A stretch of 49,818 nt of DNA from Collinsella sp. (GTDB lineage: Bacteria > Actinomycetota > Coriobacteriia > Coriobacteriales > Coriobacteriaceae): the NCBI GenBank assembly GCA_018380195.1, contig JAGZUC010000016.1, forward strand, positions 1 through 49,818. The letters run 5' to 3'. Positions 23,141 to 32,096 of the stretch are shown one piece after another. Positions within the stretch are counted from its first letter, which is position 1. Every line of letters starts with the position of its first letter. Under the pieces are notes generated by a model, which saw only the letters and a program-made list of their open reading frames with translations, searched no databases and had not been told where the DNA came from. Made by a program: the position numbers and the translations under genes.

Positions 23141-25822
23141 ATGCAAAAGGAATACCTGTCCGCTGCGGCGGAGGTGCTCAGCGACCAAGGTGTCGATGAG
23201 AACCTCGGCCTGAGCAACGACGAGGCGTCGTCGCGCCTCGCCAAGACAGGCCCTAACAAGCTCGATGAAGCCGAGAAGACGCCGTTGTGGAAGCGCTTCT
23301 TTGAGCAGATGGCCGACCCCATGGTTATCATGCTGATCGTTGCCGCCGTCATCAGTGCACTCACGGGCATGGTCAAGGGTGAGGCGGACTTTGCCGACGT
23401 CGCCATCATCATGTTCGTCGTTATCGTCAACTCGGTGCTGGGCGTGGTTCAGGAGGCCAAGAGCGAGGAAGCTCTCGAGGCATTGCAGGAGATGAGCGCC
23501 GCGCAGTCCAAGGTGCTGCGCGACGGCAAGCTCGTGCACCTGCCGAGCGCCGAGCTCGTGCCCGGCGATGTGATCATGCTCGAGGCGGGCGACTCCGTCC
23601 CGGCCGACTGCCGCGTGCTCGAGAGCGCCACGATGAAGATCGAAGAGGCCGCACTCACCGGCGAGTCCGTGCCCGTAGAGAAGCACGCCAACGTGATCGA
23701 GCTTGCCGCGGGCACCGATGACGTGCCGCTCGGCGACCGCAAGAACATGTGCTACATGGGCTCCACCGTGGTGTACGGCCGCGGCCGCGCCGTCGTGGTC
23801 GGCACCGGCATGAACACCGAGATGGGTAAGATCGCCGGCGCCCTGGCCGAGGCCAAGGAAGAGCTCACGCCGCTGCAGGTGAAGCTTGCCGAGCTCAGCC
23901 GCATCCTCACCATCATGGTGATTATCATCTGCGTCGTGATCTTTGGCGTTGACATCCTCCGCCACGGCGTAGGCAACGTCCTTACCGATCCGACTGCCTT
24001 GCTCGACACCTTTATGGTCGCTGTCTCGCTCGCCGTCGCTGCCATCCCCGAGGGTCTGGTCGCCGTCGTGACCATCGTGCTGTCGCTTGGCGTGACCAAG
24101 ATGGCCAAGCGCCAGGCGATTATCCGCAAGCTCTCTGCCGTCGAGACCCTTGGCTGCACGCAGACCATCTGCTCCGACAAGACCGGCACCCTTACCCAAA
24201 ACAAGATGACCGTCGTCAAGCACGAGCTCGCTGCGCCCAAGGAGAAGTTCCTGGCCGGCATGGCGCTGTGCTCCGATGCTCAGTGGGACGAGGAGCTGGG
24301 CGAGGCCGTGGGCGAGCCGACTGAGTGCGCGCTTGTCAACGATGCCGGCAAGGCGGGCCTCACTGGCCTGACTGCCGAGCATCCGCGCGTGGGCGAGGCC
24401 CCGTTTGACTCGGGCCGTAAGATGATGTCCGTGGTCGTCGAGACCCTGGACGGCGAGTATGAGCAGTACACCAAGGGCGCGCCCGATGTGGTGATCGGCC
24501 TGTGCACCCATATCTACGACGGCGACAAGGTCGTTCCACTGACCGAGGAGCGTCGTGCCGAGCTCGTGGCCGCCAACAAGGCCATGGCCGACGAGGCCCT
24601 GCGCGTGCTGGCGCTGGCAAGCCGCACCTACACCGAGGTCCCGGCCGACTGCAGCCCCGCCGCGCTCGAGCATGACCTGGTCTTTTGCGGCCTGTCCGGC
24701 ATGATTGACCCGGTCCGCCCCGAGGTCGGCGACGCCATCCGCGAGGCGCACGACGCCGGTATCCGCACCGTCATGATCACGGGCGACCACATCGACACCG
24801 CCGTGGCCATCGCCAAGCAGCTGGGCATCGTCGCCGATCGCAGCCAGGCCATCACCGGTGCCGACCTCGATCGCATGAGCGACGAGGAGCTCGACGCGCA
24901 CATCGAGGATTACGGCGTGTACGCCCGCGTCCAGCCCGAGCACAAGACCCGCATCGTCGAGGCTTGGAAGTCGCGCGACCAGATCGTGGCCATGACGGGC
25001 GACGGCGTCAACGACGCTCCGTCCATCAAGCGCGCCGACATCGGCGTGGGCATGGGCATCACCGGTACCGATGTCACCAAGAACGTCGCCGACATGGTGC
25101 TTGCCGATGACAACTTCGCCACCATCATCGGTGCCTGCGAAGAAGGCCGTCGCATCTACGACAACATCCGCAAGGTCATCCAGTTCCTGCTTTCGGCAAA
25201 CCTTGCCGAGGTATTCTCGGTGTTTATCGCCACGCTCATCGGCTTTACCATCTTCCAGCCGGTGCAGCTGCTGTGGGTGAACCTGGTCACCGACTGTTTC
25301 CCCGCGCTCGCGCTGGGCATGGAGGACGCCGAGGGCGACATCATGAAGCGCAAGCCGCGCAACGCCAAGGACGGTGTCTTTGCCGGCAATATGGGCCTGG
25401 ACTGTGTGGTCCAGGGCCTAATCATCACCGTGCTGGTGCTGGCGAGCTTCTTTGTGGGCGTGTACTTTGACATGGGCTACATCCACATCGCCGATATGAT
25501 CGCCGGCAATGCCGACGAGGAAGGCGTGATGATGGCGTTCATCACGCTCAACATGGTCGAGATTTTCCACTGCTTCAATATGCGCAGCCGTCGTGCGTCG
25601 CTGTTCACCATGAAGAAGCAGAACAAGTGGCTGTGGGCTTCCGCCGCGCTGGCACTGGTGCTGACGGTGATCGTAACCGTGCAGCCGACGCTTGCCGAGA
25701 TGTTCTTTGGCCCCGTGACGCTTGAGCTCAAGGGCGTTCTTGCCGCGCTGGGCCTGGCGTTCCTGATCATTCCGCTGATGGAGATTTACAAGGCGATCAT
25801 GCGCGCGATCGAGAAGGAGTAA
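23141..25822 (+). CDS. P-type calcium-translocating ATPase (P2 type)
   Basis: 893 residues, an inner-membrane cation pump. N-terminal cation ATPase domain (NEASSRLAKTGPNKL-like), actuator motif LTGESVPVEK, membrane motif IPEGLVAVVTIVLSLG, phosphorylation site SDKTGTLTQNKM, nucleotide-binding KGAPDVV, hinge MTGDGVNDAPSIK, and a C-terminal group of helices. The PEGL motif and domain order fit Ca2+-type P2 pumps. It would export calcium or a similar divalent cation at the cost of ATP. The strong AGGAGGGG site is partly buried in a leader hairpin, suggesting control of its translation. Monocistronic, followed by two terminators. Confidence 0.93.
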   Translation: MQKEYLSAAAEVLSDQGVDENLGLSNDEASSRLAKTGPNKLDEAEKTPLWKRFFEQMADPMVIMLIVAAVISALTGMVKGEADFADVAIIMFVVIVNSVLGVVQEAKSEEALEALQEMSAAQSKVLRDGKLVHLPSAELVPGDVIMLEAGDSVPADCRVLESATMKIEEAALTGESVPVEKHANVIELAAGTDDVPLGDRKNMCYMGSTVVYGRGRAVVVGTGMNTEMGKIAGALAEAKEELTPLQVKLAELSRILTIMVIIICVVIFGVDILRHGVGNVLTDPTALLDTFMVAVSLAVAAIPEGLVAVVTIVLSLGVTKMAKRQAIIRKLSAVETLGCTQTICSDKTGTLTQNKMTVVKHELAAPKEKFLAGMALCSDAQWDEELGEAVGEPTECALVNDAGKAGLTGLTAEHPRVGEAPFDSGRKMMSVVVETLDGEYEQYTKGAPDVVIGLCTHIYDGDKVVPLTEERRAELVAANKAMADEALRVLALASRTYTEVPADCSPAALEHDLVFCGLSGMIDPVRPEVGDAIREAHDAGIRTVMITGDHIDTAVAIAKQLGIVADRSQAITGADLDRMSDEELDAHIEDYGVYARVQPEHKTRIVEAWKSRDQIVAMTGDGVNDAPSIKRADIGVGMGITGTDVTKNVADMVLADDNFATIIGACEEGRRIYDNIRKVIQFLLSANLAEVFSVFIATLIGFTIFQPVQLLWVNLVTDCFPALALGMEDAEGDIMKRKPRNAKDGVFAGNMGLDCVVQGLIITVLVLASFFVGVYFDMGYIHIADMIAGNADEEGVMMAFITLNMVEIFHCFNMRSRRASLFTMKKQNKWLWASAALALVLTVIVTVQPTLAEMFFGPVTLELKGVLAALGLAFLIIPLMEIYKAIMRAIEKE

Positions 25823-25842
25823 GTTAACCTGTCCGGGCCCGC

Positions 25843-25940
25843 CCCTGCGTGTTTTCTTGCTGGCTTTACTCCCGCGCGGATGAAAAAGGGCTGAGGGAAA
25901 GAAAGTGAGCGGCCGAGCAATTGCTCGGCCGCTCGTTTTG
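25843..25940 (+). ncRNA. Terminator-capped tandem repeat, copy 1 (candidate small RNA)
   Basis: Shares with copy 2 the blocks CTTGCTGGCTTT, CTCCCG, GCGGATGAAAA and GGGCTGAGGGAAAG in the same order. It ends in a 12-bp perfect hairpin GAGCGGCCGAGC/GCTCGGCCGCTC (25907-25934) with GTTTTG after it. It lies directly behind the calcium ATPase and may simply be a 3'-end structure of that mRNA, but the conserved body upstream of the terminator suggests a structured RNA. Confidence 0.45.
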
Positions 25941-25981
25941 AATAAAGGATGTGCCCTTAGGAAACCCCTCCCGGCGGGCGG

Positions 25982-26080
25982 GCCCTGCGGTATCCTTGCT
26001 GGCTTTTCTCCCGTGCGGATGAAAAGGGCTGAGGGAAAGTTTGTGAGCTGGTCGGGCTTTGCCCGGCCAGCTCTTTTTGA
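25982..26080 (+). ncRNA. Terminator-capped tandem repeat, copy 2 (candidate small RNA)
   Basis: Begins GGCCCTGCGG and repeats the body of copy 1 about 138 bases downstream with a few substitutions and one A deleted. It has its own, different terminator GAGCTGGTCGGGC/GCCCGGCCAGCTC (26045-26073) and TTTTT. The body is kept while the terminator stem differs with compensating changes (both stems fully paired), which is what selection on RNA structure would give. Confidence 0.45.
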
Positions 26081-26126
26081 TTTAAAATACCTGCTCAGTT
26101 GTGATTTATGGTGCTGGGAGGCGCTT

Positions 26127-27311
26127 GTGGGCAAGGCTAAGGCTAAAGCGAAGAAAAAGACGACGGGGGCGCGGGCTAAGCGCGATCGTCGTCGGAAACT
26201 CGCGACCGAAGCGCCCGTGTCTGCCGAGGAGTTGTTGGCGAGCGTACCGGGGCTCGACGCGCTGCAGGATGTTCCGGCGTTTGATGACCTGCCGGTCGAT
26301 GAAGCCCAGCAGACTGCCTTTGATGATTTCTGCGCACATGCCGAGGAGCCCGAGCAGATGCAGCTGGGTGCCGTTATTCGCCTGGATCGCGGGTTTCCGC
26401 TGGTGGCCACTGCCGACGACACCTTTCGTGCCGAGCATGCCGTGGGGTTTGCCAAGTCGCGCGGCGAGGACGAGGTCCTGCTGCCTGCCGTGGGCGACCG
26501 CGTGGCGGTACGTCGTGCGCCCGGGCACGACATGGGCGTGATCGAGTGCGTGCTACCGCGCCGTACGAGCTTTGAGCGTTGGCGCGGCCGTGCCCGCGGA
26601 GAGCGCCAGGTGCTCTGCTCCAACGTGGATAGCGTGCTAATCGTGCAGGCGCTCGGTGCCGGTGAGGTGCTGCTCGACCGCGTGGCGCGCTCGCTGGTGT
26701 TGGCGCTCGACTGCGATGCCGAGCCGGTGGTGGTACTCACCAAAGCGGACCGCTGCGATGCCGAGGAGCTCGAGCGCGATCTGGACCGCGTGCGCCGCCT
26801 GGTGGGTTCGGACGTGCGCGTGATCGTGACGTCCTCTGCCGAGGGCCGCGGCCTGGACGAGGTCCGTGCCTGCGTGCCTGCCGGGAGCTGTGCCATGATT
26901 CTGGGCGAGTCGGGTGCCGGCAAGTCGACGCTGCTCAATGCACTGCTGGGCCACGATACGTTGGCGACCGGCGGTGTGCGTGAACGCGACGACCAGGGCC
27001 GTCACACTACCGTCGCGCGCGTGATGGTGGCGCTGCCGGGCGACGCCGGCGTGATCGCCGATGCTCCGGGCCTGCGCAGCCTACCGCTCGTGGGTCACGA
27101 GCGAGGTCTGGCGCGCGCTTTCCCCGAGATTGTCGAGGCATCGCGCGCGTGCCGGTTTGGCGATTGCACACATACCCATGAGCCGGGTTGTGCCGTTCGC
27201 GAGGCCGAGGGTGCCGGGCAGATTGACAGCCTGCGCCTGGAAACGTTCCAAAATCTGGCGTCATCCATGCGCGTGAGCGCTCAAATGCTCGATCCCGATG
27301 TTCATCTGTAA
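26127..27311 (+). CDS. rsgA: Ribosome small subunit-dependent GTPase A
   Basis: Circularly permuted GTPase acting late in 30S subunit assembly. About 394 residues with the G motifs in the permuted order: G4 VVLTKADRCD, then G1 GESGAGKSTLLNALLG and G3 DAPGLRSLP. The C-terminal zinc knuckle is CRFGDCTHTHEPGCAV. An OB-fold precedes the GTPase. GGGAGG lies 5-6 bases before GTG 26127. The N-terminus has an additional lysine/arginine-rich tail of about 30 residues (KAKAKAKKKTTGARAKR) that could bind rRNA. Followed by a strong terminator. Confidence 0.92.
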   Translation: MGKAKAKAKKKTTGARAKRDRRRKLATEAPVSAEELLASVPGLDALQDVPAFDDLPVDEAQQTAFDDFCAHAEEPEQMQLGAVIRLDRGFPLVATADDTFRAEHAVGFAKSRGEDEVLLPAVGDRVAVRRAPGHDMGVIECVLPRRTSFERWRGRARGERQVLCSNVDSVLIVQALGAGEVLLDRVARSLVLALDCDAEPVVVLTKADRCDAEELERDLDRVRRLVGSDVRVIVTSSAEGRGLDEVRACVPAGSCAMILGESGAGKSTLLNALLGHDTLATGGVRERDDQGRHTTVARVMVALPGDAGVIADAPGLRSLPLVGHERGLARAFPEIVEASRACRFGDCTHTHEPGCAVREAEGAGQIDSLRLETFQNLASSMRVSAQMLDPDVHL

Positions 27312-27328
27312 TTGATTTTTCCTATGAC

Positions 27329-27363
27329 AGCCGTCTCCCAACTGTTCAGGAGACGGCTTTTTT
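27329..27363 (+). terminator. Intrinsic terminator of rsgA
   Basis: AGCCGTCTCC and GGAGACGGCT arms with a 10-base loop, followed by six T. Clean separation of rsgA from the tad operon. Confidence 0.85.
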
Positions 27364-27392
27364 GCTGCGGAAAAGCCTCGAAACATGTAATT

Positions 27393-27466
27393 TGCTGACG
27401 TGCTGACCAAAACCTTGCCACGAGCTTGACGGGCTGGTCAGCTTTTGGTCAGCGATTGGTTTGACA
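27393..27466 (+). promoter_or_regulatory. Inverted repeats and -35 box upstream of the tad operon
   Basis: Perfect 11-bp inverted repeat GCTGACCAAAA (27402-27412) and TTTTGGTCAGC (27443-27453), with further GGTCAGC at 27436-27442 and GCTGAC at about 27393. Consensus -35 TTGACA follows at 27461-27466; the -10 is not clear. The arrangement suggests a transcription factor binding region controlling pilus expression. Confidence 0.45.
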
Positions 27467-27563
27467 TCGAAAACCAAGATTACGATTGCGCCGCTTTGCA
27501 CTCTGACCGCCCAGACAATGGTGGTACGGGCATTCGCCCGGCACTGCCATGAGAGGAGCGGCC

Positions 27564-28223
27564 GTGAACAAGAGCAAGCGCATCGCCATCAGTCTGGTCG
27601 CGGGCGTGCTCGCTGCTCTGCTCTGCATGGTTTACGGCTCGTCGATCCGCTCGCAAGCCGAACAGGTCCAGGCTGAGACCTTGGCCAAGTACGGTGGCGA
27701 TCGCGTCGAGGTATGCGTCGCGGCGCGCGATATCGATGTGGGCGAGACCCTCGATGAGACCAATGTCATAACCCAGGAATGGCTGACAAGTCTGCTGCCG
27801 CGTGACGCGGTGACCGAGCTGCGCCAGGTGCGCGGCGACGTGACGACTTCGCGTATTCCCAAAAACGCCGTGATCTGCAATGTCTACACCAAGGCCGAGA
27901 GCCACAAGCTCGAGGTGCCTAAGGGCAAGGTCGCCGTTTCGGTGGCGGTCGATGCCGAGCACTCGGTCGGCGGCGCCACGGGCGTGGGCAGCTACGTGGA
28001 TGTGTATGTGCAAAAAGACGGCGTAACCGATCGGCTGTGCGGCGCGTACGTAATCGATACCAGTGAGGATTCCGGTGCCACGCGCGAGGGCAAGATCGAA
28101 TGGGTGACTCTGGCGGCTGACCCCGAAGACGTCAAGGAACTGCTGGGAGCCTCGGGCAAGGGAACGGTCAGCTTGACGATTCCCGCCACGGCGCGCGGCA
28201 AAAAGAGCGGAGGCGACGAGTGA
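27564..28223 (+). CDS. cpaB: Flp pilus assembly protein CpaB-like (SAF domain)
   Basis: 219 residues. One membrane helix near the N-terminus (IAISLVAGVLAALLCMVYG), then an external part with a SAF domain: VEVCVAARDIDVGETLD, LEVPKGKVAVSVAVD and VGSYVDVYV. CpaB/RcpC proteins are periplasmic or surface-side parts of the Tad secretion system. GAGAGGAG lies 5 bases before GTG 27564; ATG 27549 is upstream of that site. First gene of the tad operon. Confidence 0.8.
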   Translation: MNKSKRIAISLVAGVLAALLCMVYGSSIRSQAEQVQAETLAKYGGDRVEVCVAARDIDVGETLDETNVITQEWLTSLLPRDAVTELRQVRGDVTTSRIPKNAVICNVYTKAESHKLEVPKGKVAVSVAVDAEHSVGGATGVGSYVDVYVQKDGVTDRLCGAYVIDTSEDSGATREGKIEWVTLAADPEDVKELLGASGKGTVSLTIPATARGKKSGGDE

Positions 28224-29872
28224 TGAAGGCGATCTGGCTTGCGTGCTGCGCGTGCGGCGATTACGGACTGTTGCAGCGGGAAGTCGAGGGCCGTGATGTG
28301 GGTGCACAGGTGCTTCGCGTGGGTGACCTGGACGGGCTGGTTTCCATGGCGCGGGCGTTTCCGTCGCGCCGCGGGGCTGCCATCATCGCGGCGTCTCTGT
28401 TTGATACCGAAGATGTGCGCAAGACTGTTGCGCGCCTGACGGCCGAAGGCCGCGTGAGTCGCGTGGTCGTGTTGATAGAAGCGCTCGATCCGTCGGATAT
28501 CGAGGGGCTGTTTCGCGCGGGGGCGACCGAGGTCATCGCTGCACACAGTATATGCGGCAACGGGCGCGCGGGCGAGGGAGCGGTTGATTCCGATCGGCGC
28601 ATGACGATTGAGCCCGATGCTTTTGTTGATAGGGAACCCGGGGCGCCTCGCGCTACAAGAGGCCCGCGTGTTGATGATTATGGAAAAGCGGAAGCCGAGC
28701 ATGGCCGGCGCCCCCGGAACCCCCTTGTATACGATGACGCTGGAGGGCCGGCGCAGCATGCTGGCGATTCCCCGGCTGTAGATATGGGATACGTGCACGG
28801 CGTGAATCTGGCGGATGAACTCGATGAAGTTGAGGGCTTTGCCGGGTGCGGCGAGTTGTCGTTGATGCAGCATGAGCAGATTGCACAGAACGAGCCTGCC
28901 TCGCAGACCGAACAAGCTGCCATGCCGGCTTGGACGCAGCGTGTGGCTGCGGCGGGGGAGACGGGGACGCTGTCACCGACGCCCGCCCCGCCGCCTCCGA
29001 TGCCGCCGGCAGACGCTGCCGCTTCGCCGCATCGAGCTCCGGTCATCTGCGCCATTTCGGGTTCGGGCGGTTGCGGCAAGTCGACGATCGTTGCCACCAT
29101 GGCACACACATCGTCGCTGTTGGGCTTGCGTGCCGCCGTGCTCGACCTGGATCTGATGTTTGGAAACCTTTACGACTTGTTAGGCGTCGATGCTCCGCGC
29201 GATATGGCGGCACTTATCGAGCCGTCGGCGGCGGGCACGCTCACCGAGCCGGATATCGTGGCCACATCGATGCGCGTGGCACCGGGCGTTACGCTCTGGG
29301 GTCCCGTCGCGGCGCCCGAGCAAGCCGAGCTCATGGCACGTCCGGTGGAGCTGCTGCTTGATGTTCTGCGTCGAGAATCCGATGTGGTCTTTATCGATAC
29401 CTCGGTCTTTTGGGGCGACGCCGTGGCGGCTGCGGTGGCGGCGAGCGACCGTTGCCTGGTCGTTGGCGATGCGGCGGTGTCGTCCGCGGCATCGGCATCG
29501 CGCGTCATTGAACTGGCAGGTCGAGTAGGTGTGCCGCGCACGCGCATGAGCGCCGTGTTCAACCGGTTCGGTGCGCGCGGGGCAGACGAGGACGTCGCCA
29601 TGCGCTTTGAGATTGCCTGTGCGTTGAGCTCCAAGATTCGTATCGCCGATGGCGGGCAGGATCTCGCCGCGCTCATGGCGTTTGGGCGCGCTGACGAGGC
29701 AGTGGGGCAGACCAGCGCTTTTGCGACTAGCGTGCGCGAGGCCACGCGCGAGATGCTCGTGGAACTGGGGTGCGCCGTCGGCCCTTGGAGCGATATGGTC
29801 GCCGACCGTGCAACGCGCACCGAACGCCCGCGTATCCGCCTTCCCTGGTCGCGCGAGGGCGATCAGCGATGA
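28223..29872 (+). CDS. tadZ: TadZ/CpaE-like ATPase
   Basis: 549 residues. N-terminal receiver-like domain (about 1-115) that lacks obvious phosphorylation residues, a variable Pro/Ala-rich linker (about 130-275), and a ParA/MinD-like ATPase domain with deviant Walker A GSGGCGKST and AVLDLDLMFGNLYDLLG, plus VVFIDTSVFWGD as Walker B. TadZ localises the pilus machine to a site in the cell. The start overlaps the cpaB stop as TGATG, with GGAGG 9 bases upstream; GTG 28220 is an alternative. Confidence 0.82.
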   Translation: MKAIWLACCACGDYGLLQREVEGRDVGAQVLRVGDLDGLVSMARAFPSRRGAAIIAASLFDTEDVRKTVARLTAEGRVSRVVVLIEALDPSDIEGLFRAGATEVIAAHSICGNGRAGEGAVDSDRRMTIEPDAFVDREPGAPRATRGPRVDDYGKAEAEHGRRPRNPLVYDDAGGPAQHAGDSPAVDMGYVHGVNLADELDEVEGFAGCGELSLMQHEQIAQNEPASQTEQAAMPAWTQRVAAAGETGTLSPTPAPPPPMPPADAAASPHRAPVICAISGSGGCGKSTIVATMAHTSSLLGLRAAVLDLDLMFGNLYDLLGVDAPRDMAALIEPSAAGTLTEPDIVATSMRVAPGVTLWGPVAAPEQAELMARPVELLLDVLRRESDVVFIDTSVFWGDAVAAAVAASDRCLVVGDAAVSSAASASRVIELAGRVGVPRTRMSAVFNRFGARGADEDVAMRFEIACALSSKIRIADGGQDLAALMAFGRADEAVGQTSAFATSVREATREMLVELGCAVGPWSDMVADRATRTERPRIRLPWSREGDQR

Positions 29873-31197
29873 GCCTGCAAACGAGGATTAAGGCTGCCGG
29901 CGCTGCGGCGGCGGCAGCGCCTGTAGATGCGGGGCGTCGCCGCGCCGTGAAACGACGCACCAAGCGCGCCGTGATGGACCGCATGGGTTACGACGAAGTG
30001 GCGCGTATCAGCGCCTATATCGACCCGGCACTTGCCCGCTCGGAATTGCGTCCTGCGGTGGAGGCGGCGCTCAATGTTGAGGAGCCGACCGATCTCGCGA
30101 CGCCCGAGCGCGAGACCATCATCGACGAGATTTTGGATGACGTGGTGGGCTTGGGGCCGTTGCAGCCGCTCATCGAGGACGACACCGTTACCGAGATCAT
30201 GATCAACGGCTGCCGCTCGGCTTTCTTTGAACGCGGCGGCGTCTTGTACCCCATCGAGCATGCGTTTGAGGATGATGAACAGATCCGTGTGCTTATCGAC
30301 CGCATTATCTCGCCACTTGGCCGCCGCATCGACGAGCGCAGCCCCATCGTCAACGCCCGCCTCAAAACGGGCTATCGCGTCAACGCGGTGATTCCGCCTG
30401 TGGCGATTGACGGACCGATTCTCACCATCCGAAAGTTCTCGGACCGTATCTGCTCGCTGGACGAGCTCGTGGGGTTGGGATCGCTGCCGCTTTGGTATGC
30501 GCAGCTGCTGTCGTGTGCGGTGTCGCTGCGACAGGACCTGGCGGTTGCGGGAGGCACGGGATCTGGTAAGACCACCCTGCTCAACGCGTTGTCATGTGAG
30601 ATTTCCACCGGCGAGCGCATCGTGACGATCGAGGACTCTGCCGAGCTCAAGTTTGCGCATCATCCGCACGTGGTGCGCCTAGAGGCGCGCGAGGCTTCAA
30701 TTGAGGGCGAGGGCGCGGTGACGATCCGCGACCTGGTAACTAATGCCCTGCGCATGCGCCCCGACCGCATCGTGGTGGGCGAGGTGCGCGGTGCCGAGTG
30801 CTGCGACATGTTGCAGGCCATGAACACGGGCCACGACGGGTCGCTCACCACACTTCATGCGGGTTCAGAACAGGAGACCGTGGTGCGTCTGACGTTGCTT
30901 GCACGTTATGGCATCGATCTGCCGAGCGAGCTCATCGAGGAGCAGATTGCCATGGCGCTCGACGGCATCGTGATGTCCGAGCGCCACGCCGATGGCAGGC
31001 GTTTCGTCTCCTCGTATTCGGGGGTGCGACGCGCCGCATCGGGTGGCGTAGAGCTCGAGCGCTATGTGACGTTCGATGCCGCCGAGCGCACCTGGACGCT
31101 TGACCGCGAGCCGCCGTTTATCGCAGAAGGCCTGCGGTCGGGGACGCTCACACAAGAGGAGGTGGACGAATGGAGATCACTGTGCCCCTCGTCGTAG
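29869..31197 (+). CDS. tadA: Tad secretion ATPase TadA/CpaF
   Basis: Cytoplasmic hexameric ATPase powering Flp pilus assembly. 442 residues. N-terminal helical domain, then VTEIMINGCRSAFFERGG, Walker A GGTGSGKTTLLNAL, Asp box IEDSAELKF, Walker B RMRPDRIVVGEVRG and His box GSLTTLHAGS, all hallmarks of the CpaF group. The start overlaps the tadZ stop by 4 bases. Confidence 0.95.
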   Translation: MSLQTRIKAAGAAAAAAPVDAGRRRAVKRRTKRAVMDRMGYDEVARISAYIDPALARSELRPAVEAALNVEEPTDLATPERETIIDEILDDVVGLGPLQPLIEDDTVTEIMINGCRSAFFERGGVLYPIEHAFEDDEQIRVLIDRIISPLGRRIDERSPIVNARLKTGYRVNAVIPPVAIDGPILTIRKFSDRICSLDELVGLGSLPLWYAQLLSCAVSLRQDLAVAGGTGSGKTTLLNALSCEISTGERIVTIEDSAELKFAHHPHVVRLEAREASIEGEGAVTIRDLVTNALRMRPDRIVVGEVRGAECCDMLQAMNTGHDGSLTTLHAGSEQETVVRLTLLARYGIDLPSELIEEQIAMALDGIVMSERHADGRRFVSSYSGVRRAASGGVELERYVTFDAAERTWTLDREPPFIAEGLRSGTLTQEEVDEWRSLCPSS

Positions 31198-32096
31198 GGG
31201 GCTTGGCAGGGCTTTCTGTCGCGACGGCGTGCGGGGCGGAACCTCGTGTGCCGCAGGTACCGCCGGCGGAGCTGGCACGTCAGGCGCTCGAGACGGTGGC
31301 AGAGAAGCTGCCGCGTGAGCTGGTGGAAAACGATCTGCTGAAAAAGATCGCCCGTTCGTGGGCATCGCTGGCTCCGGCGCATCGCCTTGGCCTCGTGATC
31401 GAAGATGCTTCGGGACGTTTGGCGTTTCTGCTGCTATCGAGCGGTGTCTGCTGCGTTTTACTAACGATGGTGTCGTTATCGCCCCTCGGATTTGCCTTGG
31501 GATTTGTTGCTCCGTTTGCCGTTGGCGCCGCTCGGGATGGCTTTGAGAGCCGGCGCGAGCAACACGATGCAGAAGAGGCAATGCCCGAGGCGTTTACCGC
31601 ACTTTCCATGTCGCTTGCCTCGGGACATTCGCTGGCCCAGGGCATGCGCTTTGTGGGCGCTCATGCGCAAGAGCCAGTACATACCGAGTTTTTGCGGGTG
31701 GCGGCGGCGATCGATTGCGGCATCTCGGCGACCGACGCGCTCGATGACTTGCTCGTGCGTATCGACGCCCCCGGTCTTTCGCTTGTGACCTTGGCGCTTA
31801 AGGTGTCTCAGCGCACCGGCGCTCCGCTTGCCGACTTACTGTCCGAGGCGTCGAGCATGGTGGGGGAGCGCATTGAGCTCAAGCGCCGCCTGGATGTTAA
31901 GACGTCGCAGGCTCGCATGTCTGCGCATATGGTCGCGGCGATGCCGGCGGGCATGTGCGCGGTGTTGGCGCTGCTTTCGGCAGATTTTCGTCGCGGTCTT
32001 GCGACGCCTGCCGGCGCGGGCGCTGTGGTGCTGGGTCTTGCCCTCAACGCCGTTGCCCTGGTGGTTATCCGGCGCATTATGCGGGTGGAGCTATGA
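31170..32096 (+). CDS. tadB: Tad inner-membrane platform protein TadB
   Basis: 308 residues with a T2SSF domain: two hydrophobic segments near residues 85-125, then a cytoplasmic helical region (EEAMPEAFTALSMSLASGHSLAQ, ISATDALDDLL, RTGAPLADLL), then two C-terminal helices. Works with TadC as the membrane platform on which TadA acts. GAGGAGG lies before ATG 31170, inside the end of tadA. Confidence 0.9.
   Translation: MEITVPLVVGGLAGLSVATACGAEPRVPQVPPAELARQALETVAEKLPRELVENDLLKKIARSWASLAPAHRLGLVIEDASGRLAFLLLSSGVCCVLLTMVSLSPLGFALGFVAPFAVGAARDGFESRREQHDAEEAMPEAFTALSMSLASGHSLAQGMRFVGAHAQEPVHTEFLRVAAAIDCGISATDALDDLLVRIDAPGLSLVTLALKVSQRTGAPLADLLSEASSMVGERIELKRRLDVKTSQARMSAHMVAAMPAGMCAVLALLSADFRRGLATPAGAGAVVLGLALNAVALVVIRRIMRVEL

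Noticed and set aside
23087..24943. A 618-codon minus-strand frame opposite the calcium ATPase
   Set aside because: Antisense shadow with the same Ala/Gly/His/Val composition as the other shadows.
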